Source: JALXCG01 sp026991065 [NCBI: Gemmatimonadota bacterium]
GTDB lineage: Bacteria > GCA-2686955
Length of the DNA: 9,715 bases
Reading direction: 5' to 3'
Assembly: GCA_026991065.1 (NCBI GenBank)
Contig: JALXCG010000880.1
Span: forward strand, 1-9,715
Shown piece after piece: positions 1 to 6,685 of the stretch; position 1 is the first letter of the stretch; every line of letters starts with the position of its first letter. A model generated the notes under the pieces. The model did no database searches. It saw nothing but the letters and a program-made list of their open reading frames with translations, and was not told where the DNA came from. The position numbers and the translations under genes are program-made.

Positions 1-999
1 GGCTATGACCACTGGTTCGAGCAGGCGTTGGTTGGGGCATGGTGGTCAGAGGAGCGCCGGCATCTGGACTACCGGTTCCGCATGGAGCGACCGACCCGCT
101 GGCTGAAGCGTTGGGGGCGCGATGGCCGCCAATCCCTCGTTTTTGAGGAGGTGGAGGGGATTCGCCGCTGGGGTTGGCGTTTCGAGCGTTGGGGGGCGCG
201 CAACAAGATCTATCCGCCGCGCCACCATCTCGGGCTGGAGGTGGAGCGCTGGGCCGTCGACGAGCGCTTGGCGGATACCGGGTGGAAACCGGGGAACACG
301 CATCTTCTGGGGGTCTTTTATGACGTTGCGCCGCGGGTCTATCCGGTGGACTTTTACGCCGCATTCCACTATCGCCACGGGACCGGCCTGTTTCAGGGGG
401 ATTTCACTTACGATAAGCTCGCCGCGTTTTTTGCGGCCGACGCTGCGTGGCCGAACTCTCCTCTGGAGTTCCATCTGGGGAGCTTCATCGGGTTGAGTTC
501 GGAGTCGACACCTTCCCACGAGCGTTTCTTTGTGGCGGGCGCCGGCTTGATGGAGCGCCACGCCGCGCCGTGGCTGGCAACACCGGGTGGGGCGCCCGAT
601 GATGTTCATCTGTGGCTGCCGGGGCAGGGCAATGTGCGGGGTTATTTCGGTACCGCCGGGGATTTTTCCGCCCAGCGCATGGCTGCCCTGCAGGCGGAGG
701 TCGCTGCTCCGCTCCCCCTGTTGGCACCGCTGGTTTCCTGGGCTGTCAACTCTCCGCGGATCTTTCTCTTCGGCGATCTGGCCAGCCCCGGCGGCGAAGG
801 TGTGCCGATGGCGAATCTCGGCACTTTGAAGGATGGCGGCGTCGGACTTCGCGGATCTCTGCTGGGAACTTTTCCCCTGGAACTCTCGTTTCCGCTCTGG
901 GTGAGTCATCCGGAACTGGTGGATGGCTCCAGCTCTTTCGACTTCCGTTGGCGGCTCTCGCTGCGGGCACCCTGGAGCGAACCTTTGTTGCACCGCTGA
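1..999 (+). CDS. Outer-membrane beta-barrel protein, C-terminal part (partial, 5' end outside window)
   Basis: The frame is open from base 1 and ends in TGA at 997-999, so the start lies upstream. A TTG at 28 has no claim to be the real start. The 332 visible residues alternate short aromatic/hydrophobic stretches with polar turns, as membrane beta-strands do, for example around LLGVFYDVAPRVYPVDFYAA and FPLELSFPLWV. A GQGNVRGYFG segment resembles the G-x-RGY motif seen in Omp85/surface-antigen type barrels. The last predicted strand (FDFRWRLSL) is followed by a 12-residue tail rather than ending in an aromatic residue. The protein is rich in Trp and Arg in its first 80 visible residues. I infer the barrel domain of a larger outer-membrane protein. 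It could be an Omp85-like transporter, or a barrel attached to an enzyme domain outside the window. The next gene is on the same strand 117 bases on, and a functional link is not shown. Confidence 0.6.
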   Translation, partial: GYDHWFEQALVGAWWSEERRHLDYRFRMERPTRWLKRWGRDGRQSLVFEEVEGIRRWGWRFERWGARNKIYPPRHHLGLEVERWAVDERLADTGWKPGNTHLLGVFYDVAPRVYPVDFYAAFHYRHGTGLFQGDFTYDKLAAFFAADAAWPNSPLEFHLGSFIGLSSESTPSHERFFVAGAGLMERHAAPWLATPGGAPDDVHLWLPGQGNVRGYFGTAGDFSAQRMAALQAEVAAPLPLLAPLVSWAVNSPRIFLFGDLASPGGEGVPMANLGTLKDGGVGLRGSLLGTFPLELSFPLWVSHPELVDGSSSFDFRWRLSLRAPWSEPLLHR

Positions 1000-1116
1000 C
1001 GCGGGCATTGTCGTTGATCTCTTCTTTTTGCTATCGGAAACCTGTGGACCGGATCGGTGACAGCCGTTCAGGTCTCCGGTAGAACGCTCCCGGTCCAGCA
1101 TGTGAGGGCTTGAAAG
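1000..1116 (+). other. Intergenic gap between barrel gene and phosphodiesterase gene
   Basis: This is 117 bases without a convincing gene. I see a T-rich stretch near 1020-1030 and an inverted pair ACCGGA (1048-1053) / TCCGGT (1075-1080) with a 21-base loop. No T-run follows it, so it does not look like an intrinsic terminator. No good sigma-70 promoter is evident. The two plus-strand genes may be co-transcribed, but the sequence does not decide it. Confidence 0.5.
1104..1108 (+). promoter_or_regulatory. Ribosome binding site fixing a TTG start
   Basis: GAGGG lies 8 bases before the TTG at 1117. An in-frame TGA at 1111-1113 rules out any start further upstream. The spacing is normal for a Shine-Dalgarno site, so the TTG is the best start for the phosphodiesterase gene. 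Confidence 0.55.
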
Positions 1117-2964
1117 TTGCCGAAGAGTTATCCCCCCGGGACACGTGACTGGTTTGGCGCTCTGCGTCGCGGACTTGTTTGGGCCATTGCTGGCAGCGCT
1201 CTGGGTGCCCTGGCCGTTGAGTGGCAGTTGGCGCGACTGCTGGAGTTGATGCCGCTTTTTGGGGACTTCTTGCGCGTCTGGCGCTATTTTGCTCTCTATT
1301 GGGGAGGGCCGGTGGCGCTGACGGCGCTGTTGATCGAACTTCTGGTCGTGGCGTTCTGGGGCGCGCGCGCGGTACCTGGGCGAAGCGCGGCCACCACAAC
1401 CCTGGGGCTTGCCGGTGGCTCGCTTCTGGCACCCGCATGGGTTCTTGCACAGCGGCCGTTCGAACTGCATGATCCGAAAATTCTGGCGCTGGCGGGGGCC
1501 GCGCTGCTTCTGTCGCTGCTTTTGGCCTATCTCGTTGCGCGACTCCTGGTCCGGCCAAATCGGGGTGGACCCTGGTGGGCTGCGCCGGTGGTCTTGGTTC
1601 TGCTGCTGGTGGGGATCGGTCGCTCATTTCGTTTGCCGGAGCCGCAGGGAGATCCACAGCAGATTCAGAGCGCCATCCAGGACACGGGGCGGCGGGTTTT
1701 GCTCCTGGGCATCGACGGAGCGACTTGGCGGGTGATCGACCCGATGCTCGCGCGCGGCGAACTGCCGAACTTTCGCCGTCTGGTCGAGGAGGGCGCGCGC
1801 GGCACCCTGTACTCGACGGTTTCCCCGATTCAGCCGCTGATCAACAGTGCCTCCAGCGGAATGCGCTCGCCCGTGCTCTGGACCACGGTGATCACGGGGC
1901 GGGAACCACGCGACCACGGTATCCTGGACATGGAGGTCACCTTTGTCCCCGGCCTGGAGGAGCCGATTCCTTTTCGCCTGCCGATCGACTCGCCGGACCT
2001 CAGCTATCTGCCGAGTAATGCCGGTATGCGGCGCGTCAAGTCGCTCTGGAACATCCTCTCCGATGGCGGCAAGCGGGTGGGCAGCATCGCCTGGTGGCCT
2101 TCGTGGCCGCTGGACCATGTGAACGGGTTCATTGTCTCTGACCGCTATCGTGGGGAGGCCGATGGCTCGGGCCGCATCGAACCGCTTGACCTGATCGATC
2201 GTTACCAGTTGCCGGAGTTGGCTCAGGCGTTCACCATCGGAGATGTTTTCCAGCTCTGCGAAGGTGAAGAGATGGACCGCTCAGTGGTCCCCGGGCGGGT
2301 CGAGAAGCTGTTCCGCATGGACCATCTGGCCATGGTTGCGGGACCGCTTCTGGCGGAGCGGGAGCCATGGGACTTTTTCTCGATGTATGTCAAGAGCCCG
2401 GACGTGGTGCAACACAATTTCTGGGAGTATCACGACAAGGGGCCGGGGCTGGAGCATCGCCGGCAGATCGATCTTGACTACGACCCGGTCGAGGGGGTCT
2501 ACCGCTATGTCGATGACATGCTTGGTTGGCTGATCTCTGTGCTGGATGACAATACCGACCTGATCATCATTTCAGACCATGGGGGAGGCCCCTGGCTGAC
2601 CGAGCACGGCTTGATCCTGGATCTGTGGAAGAGTGCGGAGCGCTCCCGCTGGAGTGGTAACCACCGCAAGGACGGGATCTTCCTCATGTGGGGTCCCGAT
2701 GTGCGCCGGGGTGTTGAATTGGAGCGCCCGGTCAAGCTGGCGGATGCGGCGCCGACCGCCCTGTACCTCATGGGATTCCCGGTGGCGAAGGATTTTTCCG
2801 GCGAGCCGCGGGTTGACGGGCTGGATCCGGAGCTGGTTGCGAATCGACCCGTGACCTACATCCCGTCGTATGAAACCGAACTCAAGCGGGGGCAGGTCTA
2901 CGTGGATCCGGCCCTCGATTCCAGCATCGAAAAGGAGTTGCGGTCGCTGGGGTATCTGAACTAG
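1117..2964 (+). CDS. Membrane-anchored alkaline-phosphatase-superfamily phosphodiesterase (type I phosphodiesterase / nucleotide pyrophosphatase-like)
   Basis: This 615-residue protein begins with about five hydrophobic segments (near residues 15-34, 60-84, 92-112, 121-145, 150-168), followed by a catalytic domain from about residue 193. Its motifs match the two-metal site of the NPP/phosphodiesterase family (PF01663): GIDG with Asp200; SPVLWTT with Ser251 at the nucleophile position; DVVQH with Asp429 and His433; SDHGG with Asp487 and His488; and His516 in GNH. All six expected metal ligands are therefore present. The C-terminus ends in LRSLGYLN, a tail I associate with relatives of this superfamily. 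By topology the active domain should face the periplasm. The family hydrolyses or transfers phosphoester groups, and the substrate here is unknown. Its neighbour is a surface-polysaccharide operon on the other strand, so lipid-linked or polymer-linked glycan is a reasonable guess. The stop codon overlaps the stop of the convergent gene. Confidence 0.88.
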   Translation: MPKSYPPGTRDWFGALRRGLVWAIAGSALGALAVEWQLARLLELMPLFGDFLRVWRYFALYWGGPVALTALLIELLVVAFWGARAVPGRSAATTTLGLAGGSLLAPAWVLAQRPFELHDPKILALAGAALLLSLLLAYLVARLLVRPNRGGPWWAAPVVLVLLLVGIGRSFRLPEPQGDPQQIQSAIQDTGRRVLLLGIDGATWRVIDPMLARGELPNFRRLVEEGARGTLYSTVSPIQPLINSASSGMRSPVLWTTVITGREPRDHGILDMEVTFVPGLEEPIPFRLPIDSPDLSYLPSNAGMRRVKSLWNILSDGGKRVGSIAWWPSWPLDHVNGFIVSDRYRGEADGSGRIEPLDLIDRYQLPELAQAFTIGDVFQLCEGEEMDRSVVPGRVEKLFRMDHLAMVAGPLLAEREPWDFFSMYVKSPDVVQHNFWEYHDKGPGLEHRRQIDLDYDPVEGVYRYVDDMLGWLISVLDDNTDLIIISDHGGGPWLTEHGLILDLWKSAERSRWSGNHRKDGIFLMWGPDVRRGVELERPVKLADAAPTALYLMGFPVAKDFSGEPRVDGLDPELVANRPVTYIPSYETELKRGQVYVDPALDSSIEKELRSLGYLN

Positions 2965-3248
2965 AAAAGCATCATCATGAGCGCCTGGCCGCGCCAGAGG
3001 ATGAACCCGAAGAAGGCGTAGACCAGCAGATTGAGCAGGACCAAGTCGAGCATGGAACGCTCGGAATCACGCTTGAGCATGTAGTGGATTCGGGTCGCCT
3101 CTTTCTGCACCATCCAGCGACCGCGGTAGAAAACCCGGCCCATCTCGCGCTGACTCTGCGTATCCTCGCGCAGTCGCGGCAGGAGCAGTTGGCGACAAGC
3201 CGCGCGAACGGCCTGTATGCGGGTTGCTTCGGTGGTGTGTTTCGCCAT
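2961..3248 (-). CDS. Small membrane protein with one C-terminal transmembrane segment (95 aa), unknown function
   Basis: I do not recognise this family. The first 65 residues are strongly basic and hydrophilic with likely helices (for example RIQAVRAACRQLLLPRLRED), and include an aromatic FYRGRWMV patch around 40-47. Residues 67-84 form one hydrophobic segment (LDLVLLNLLVYAFFGFIL), followed by WRGQ and a hydrophobic MMMLF end. This predicts a cytoplasmic domain anchored by a single C-terminal helix. The gene starts with ATG 7 bases after the stop of the preceding 91-residue gene. It has no strong ribosome binding site, so translation is probably coupled. Position in the operon and matching layout with the 91-residue protein suggest they act together, perhaps on the chain-length/ligase machinery (inference). 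Its TAG stop shares the bases CTAG with the stop of the convergent phosphodiesterase gene. Confidence 0.75.
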   Translation of the reverse strand: MAKHTTEATRIQAVRAACRQLLLPRLREDTQSQREMGRVFYRGRWMVQKEATRIHYMLKRDSERSMLDLVLLNLLVYAFFGFILWRGQALMMMLF

Positions 3249-3255
3249 CTGGTTG

Positions 3256-3531
3256 CTATCCGGGAATGAACTGGCTGCTGATATAGACCCAGGCGTAGAA
3301 TCCGCCGATCGCTGAAAAGAGGCCGATGCTGATTTCGAAAAGAAGGCGGATCAGCCAGCGGTAGCGATGGGTGACGAAATCGTCCTCGCTGGGAATGCGT
3401 CCGGCTGCCGCCTCCTCGGCGGCAACTTGGGAGTAGTAGTCGGCAATCTCTTCCTCCAGCGTGCGGCGTTCGAGCGGTGTGAGCAGCTCGAGAAGTTGCG
3501 AGGAGGCGGAGGCTTTCGGTTGCGGGCTCAC
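3256..3531 (-). CDS. Small membrane protein with one C-terminal transmembrane segment (91 aa), unknown function
   Basis: I do not recognise this family. After about ten polar residues comes an acidic helical region (LTPLERRTLEEEIADYYSQV, 18-37) and a charged stretch to about residue 58. One long hydrophobic segment follows (about 62-84, starting LLFEISIGLFSAIGG), ending in ISSQFIPG. The predicted layout is a soluble N-terminal domain anchored by a single C-terminal helix, like the next gene in the operon. The start is GTG at 3529-3531, overlapping the TGA of the Wzz-like gene as GTGA, so translational coupling is likely. The upstream GGGA is only a weak ribosome binding site. The acidic soluble part here and the basic one in the 95-residue neighbour could let the two proteins pair, but that is inference from composition only. 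Confidence 0.75.
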   Translation of the reverse strand: MSPQPKASASSQLLELLTPLERRTLEEEIADYYSQVAAEEAAAGRIPSEDDFVTHRYRWLIRLLFEISIGLFSAIGGFYAWVYISSQFIPG

Positions 3532-4916
3532 GATGCGTTTCCCGGCCGATCGCGATGCATCGCTTCGAGCATCGCTTGATCAAGGAAAACCACGCCGTTG
3601 ACAGCACGTTCCCGCTCCAGGTCACTGCGCTCGATCAAGACGCAGTAGACCAGTGAGACCACCAGCGCGAGCGCGACACTGACCAGGATGTTGCCGATCA
3701 GATTTGGATAGCGGGGCTCGCTGGGATCGGAGGGCCCGTCGATGATTTCGAAGGTGGTCATCTCACGGACCCCCTGAACTTTGACCTCCTCCAGCTGAGC
3801 CTGCAGAGATTGTTCGATCTTGCGATCGCGCGCCACATCCTCGGTTAGCCGTTGCATCGCCACCCGCGTTGCCGGGGCGTTGATCGCTGCTTCATTCAGC
3901 GTGTTGAAGACTTCTTCCAGGGCGTCGCGCTCCGCCCGCAGTGCTTCATTGTTGACCCGCTCGTTGATATAGCTTGACTGGATCGAAGATTGAATCGAAT
4001 TCAGGCCCTGGGTTTCGACTTTGAGGTTACGTTCGATCTCTTGGCGGAGCAGTTGGTGGAGTTCTGCCAGTGCTGCTTCGGTGGAAGCAATCGTGGGGTG
4101 TGAAGCGGTCAGCTCATGGCCGCTGGTGGCCAGGACTACCTCCTTTTGCGCAATCTGGCGCCGCAACTCGGTGATGACTGGGCTCTCCGCCAGTTGCTCG
4201 TTGCCGATCTCGATCTCCGCCTTCTTGAGTTCTTCGCGCAGCGTGGCGAGTCGACCATTGGACTCGCGCAGGGCGACCAGGGTTTGATCGATGCGGTCGG
4301 CGAAGGTGCTGCGTTTCGCGACCAGGAGTTGCAGCTCCTGGTCCAGGTTGACGATCTCCTCTTGACGATGATACTCAAGCAACTCCTCCTCCGCCTTCTC
4401 GCGCCGCGCGACAACGGATTCAAGCTCTCTTTCGATGAACTCGCGCACGCGTCGATTGTTGTCCAGAGAGATCTTGCGAAAGAGACTGTTGATGGAGTCG
4501 TACATTCGCATCACCGTCTTTTGTCCATCCTCAACTTTGCGCACATAGGCGGTGATGGTGACGATTCCGGTGTCTTCAACATCGATGTCGGCGGTTTGAG
4601 TGCTGATCGGTTCCCCGGCGATCTCCTGGGCGACCTCCTTGATCGATTTGAGCGAGAGCAAGTCGGAGATTGAGCCGACCTCCGTGTCTCCGGCCATCGG
4701 CAGAAGCGGACGCATGATCTCGTTGGAGGGGGGGAGAGAGATGCCCGCGGCCGGCGCCTTGCGCGGCATCAGGCAGTGGAGAGTGATCTCGTACACCGGC
4801 GGGAAGACCGCTGACAGGACAAAACTGGCAGCCACTGATACCAGCAGAATCACCAGAATCGACCGGCGGCGCGCGACAACGACGCGCATTAGATCGAGGA
4901 AACTCAATTCTCTCAT
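3528..4916 (-). CDS. Wzz/GumC-like polysaccharide chain-length determinant (PCP family) without kinase domain
   Basis: The 462 residues have the standard layout of polysaccharide co-polymerases. There is a short cytoplasmic start, transmembrane segment 1 (about 20-38), and a Wzz-type periplasmic domain. A long charged helical/coiled-coil region follows (about 150-245, and again about 320-385). Then comes a proline-containing motif GPSDPSEPRYPN (about 394-405) just before transmembrane segment 2 (about 407-427), and a 35-residue cytoplasmic tail. There is no Walker-type BY-kinase domain and none is visible nearby. The family sits in the inner membrane and sets the length of polymer made by a Wzy polymerase. 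The ATG overlaps the TGA of the upstream ligase/polymerase gene (ATGA, 4913-4916), and the TGA overlaps the GTG of the next small gene. This places it firmly in one operon with both. The exact polymer (O-antigen, capsule or exopolysaccharide) cannot be told. Confidence 0.88.
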   Translation of the reverse strand: MRELSFLDLMRVVVARRRSILVILLVSVAASFVLSAVFPPVYEITLHCLMPRKAPAAGISLPPSNEIMRPLLPMAGDTEVGSISDLLSLKSIKEVAQEIAGEPISTQTADIDVEDTGIVTITAYVRKVEDGQKTVMRMYDSINSLFRKISLDNNRRVREFIERELESVVARREKAEEELLEYHRQEEIVNLDQELQLLVAKRSTFADRIDQTLVALRESNGRLATLREELKKAEIEIGNEQLAESPVITELRRQIAQKEVVLATSGHELTASHPTIASTEAALAELHQLLRQEIERNLKVETQGLNSIQSSIQSSYINERVNNEALRAERDALEEVFNTLNEAAINAPATRVAMQRLTEDVARDRKIEQSLQAQLEEVKVQGVREMTTFEIIDGPSDPSEPRYPNLIGNILVSVALALVVSLVYCVLIERSDLERERAVNGVVFLDQAMLEAMHRDRPGNAS

Positions 4917-6418
4917 ATGCTGCTTACCCGGGGGAGATTTCGCACCAACTCATCACGGCGGTGTTTAGTCAGTATGTTGTGTCCGGCCTTCTGGCGCAAG
5001 TGGAGCGACAAGGCTTCGATCGACCCAAGAAGAAGAAAGTTGATGTGGAGGTGGAGAGCCTGCTCGAACTGTTGCACAAAGAGACTGAGCATGAGCATGG
5101 AGAATAGGACCACGGCAGCGGCTCGGTCCTCGGGACTTATCGCCTGTAGGATATTCTGAATGGCGCGCGAGATGCCGTGCAAGTAGAGGCCGATGACCGC
5201 CAGGGCGCCGACAAAACCGAATTCGGTGAGCGCCATGACGAATGAGTTGTGGACATTGAGGCCTTCCAGGTTTCCTGGATAACGCCTGAAAGCATCGAGG
5301 CCGGTTCCCAACCAGGGGTGGCGCATGATTGCCTGCAGGCCGAGCTTGAGGATCCGTACCCGATAGTCGACGGATGATGTTTTGGCGCTGATCAACACAT
5401 CGAGAGTGGCGGTCAGCCCGCCCGCGACGACGAAAAGGCCTCCAAAGACAGTGACGGCCAGGATGTAGCGCGTGGCCCAGCGGGGCCACAGCAGTGGCGG
5501 CAGGATCACGGTGGTGACGATTGCAACTCCGAGCCAGGATGTGCGGCTGAAGGAGCAGATCAAGCCCACCAAAAGCAGTGCTTGGAGGAGGAGGGTAGGG
5601 ACGTAGGATTTGGGGCGCAACTTTGGCACCGCGAAACGCAAAAGGAGCATGAACGAGCCGTAGGCTTCGGCCTGTCCAAGGTAGACCGGATGCTTGAACA
5701 GACCGGTTGCGCGCAGAAAGGTGATGCCTCCAAGTGTGAAAAAGCGCTTCGAGCCCTCCGACTGAGGCATGAGCGATGTCATGATGCCGAACAGGCCATA
5801 AGCCGCGACCTGATAAATGGCAACCGCGGCGGTGATGGCTGCAAAGACCAGAAAGACTTTGGCAACGAGAAGAAAGTCATCCCAGGTGCGCAGATAGTTG
5901 ACGATGAAGAGCGTCGAGAGAATGCGGGAAAACGGCTGAACGAGTATTTGTGCTTGATAGGGGGATCCGCCCCGGGTGTACATGTGCAGGCTGAGGGCAC
6001 AGGCGACGAAATAGAGCAAAACCCACCAGTTGACCGGGGTAATGCGGAGGCGAATGTCATGCCCGGCGACTGCCGCAACAAGCAGGACGGCGTAATAGAA
6101 GAGCAGGAGTGACCCGACGTAGGGTCCCGGCAGGAGCGAGAAAAAATAGCCCGCGAAGAGCAGAACGAGAAAGACCTGTCTGGCCGGGAAGCGGGGCAGC
6201 GCGGCGCGCAGGCGCCCCGCCAAAACGGCTACGCAGCCGAGTGTTACGGTGAGGATCGCCGTAGTATAGGGAAAGCGCTCGACGTTCTTGAGAAGAAGCG
6301 GAATGTCTTCGCAGTCGATCCAGATTTGGGCCCAGGGCGAAACCGCCACGGCAAGAGGAACCAGCAGCCCGGCGCTCAGTGCAAGGAGATAGAATGGTCG
6401 CCGCTGGGTCATGGGCAT
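4913..6418 (-). CDS. O-antigen ligase / polymerase family membrane protein (Wzy_C, WaaL-like)
   Basis: This is a 501-residue protein with roughly 11-12 hydrophobic segments. Family signs are RATGLFKHPVYLGQ (Arg236), SRTSWLG, a DYRVRILKLGLQAI segment leading into HPWLGTGLDAF, then a periplasmic loop with VHNSF (His390) and EFGFVG. This order of Arg, HP-x-LG-x-G and HNS is what WaaL/Wzy_C proteins (PF04932) show. They move lipid-linked glycan onto lipid A core or protein, or polymerise repeat units, at the periplasmic face. Direct coupling to a Wzz-like gene favours a polymerase role, but the sequence alone does not separate ligase from polymerase. The start may be ATG at 6416-6418 or the third codon, ATG at 6410-6412. 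Only a weak GGTGAAG precedes it. A basic tail of about 25 residues ends the protein. Confidence 0.87.
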   Translation of the reverse strand: MPMTQRRPFYLLALSAGLLVPLAVAVSPWAQIWIDCEDIPLLLKNVERFPYTTAILTVTLGCVAVLAGRLRAALPRFPARQVFLVLLFAGYFFSLLPGPYVGSLLLFYYAVLLVAAVAGHDIRLRITPVNWWVLLYFVACALSLHMYTRGGSPYQAQILVQPFSRILSTLFIVNYLRTWDDFLLVAKVFLVFAAITAAVAIYQVAAYGLFGIMTSLMPQSEGSKRFFTLGGITFLRATGLFKHPVYLGQAEAYGSFMLLLRFAVPKLRPKSYVPTLLLQALLLVGLICSFSRTSWLGVAIVTTVILPPLLWPRWATRYILAVTVFGGLFVVAGGLTATLDVLISAKTSSVDYRVRILKLGLQAIMRHPWLGTGLDAFRRYPGNLEGLNVHNSFVMALTEFGFVGALAVIGLYLHGISRAIQNILQAISPEDRAAAVVLFSMLMLSLFVQQFEQALHLHINFLLLGSIEALSLHLRQKAGHNILTKHRRDELVRNLPRVSSI

Positions 6419-6685
6419 GGCGCTTCACCGGTATCAGAATTGCGCGGGAACGAAGGATTTCGTTGGTAGCCAGTCGAGCGCGCGTCGACCGCAGCCATCG
6501 GCGACCGGTGCAAAGGAGAGATTCGCACTGCTCGTCGCACCGGAGTAGAAGGGAAAGCCGGAGGCGTCGCGCGCGAATTCACTCCTCTTGTGCGGGGGGG
6601 AAGCACACTCTGGAAGAATGAAATGGGAAAGAAAATTGATAGCCTGATTTTGGCATCAATGCAAGTGAGAAGCTGGTGTGACGTG
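6419..6685 (-). other. Intergenic leader between the glycosyltransferase gene and the ligase operon
   Basis: This is 267 bases without a convincing gene. The stretch 6601-6660 is AT-rich (22 of 60 bases are G or C), unlike the GC-rich genes around it, and holds the candidate promoter below. I see no hairpin with a T-run after the glycosyltransferase stop, so read-through from upstream is possible. One minus-strand frame (GTG at 6696 to TGA at 6409) stays open across the whole gap and its stop overlaps the start region of the ligase gene. Its Ser/Pro/Arg-rich product and its codons (CTA, AGG, AGA, ACA) differ from neighbouring genes, so I do not call it a gene. Confidence 0.6.
6636..6664 (-). 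promoter_or_regulatory. Candidate sigma-70-type promoter for the ligase-Wzz operon
   Basis: On the minus strand TTGCAT (6659-6664) and TATCAA (6636-6641) are separated by exactly 17 bases, within the AT-rich patch and pointing at the ligase gene. The matches to TTGACA and TATAAT are partial. Start of transcription would be near 6629, leaving a leader of about 210 bases before the ligase ATG. This is prediction only. Confidence 0.35.

Noticed and set aside
1008-1037. Possible promoter TTGTCG-18-TATCGG before the phosphodiesterase gene
   Set aside because: Only about half of each hexamer matches consensus, and there is no supporting context.
46-1470. Long minus-strand open frame opposite the barrel gene and the start of the phosphodiesterase
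   Set aside because: It is antisense to two frames with recognisable protein features, and its product is Arg/Pro/Gln-rich with no motif. GC-rich antisense frames are often open by chance.
2915-2935. Inverted pair TCGAT/ATCGA near the end of the phosphodiesterase gene as a terminator for the minus operon
   Set aside because: Short stem, no T-run in the minus-strand direction, and inside a coding region.
2985-2997. Hairpin CTGGC-CGC-GCCAG just past the convergent stops as a terminator
   Set aside because: The stem is only 5 base pairs, lies within coding sequence for the 95-residue protein, and no T-run follows on either strand.
6580-6589. AGAGGAG on the minus strand as a ribosome binding site of a leader peptide
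   Set aside because: The only nearby start (GTG at 6580-6582) is directly adjacent with no spacing, and no ATG, GTG or TTG follows at a usable distance.
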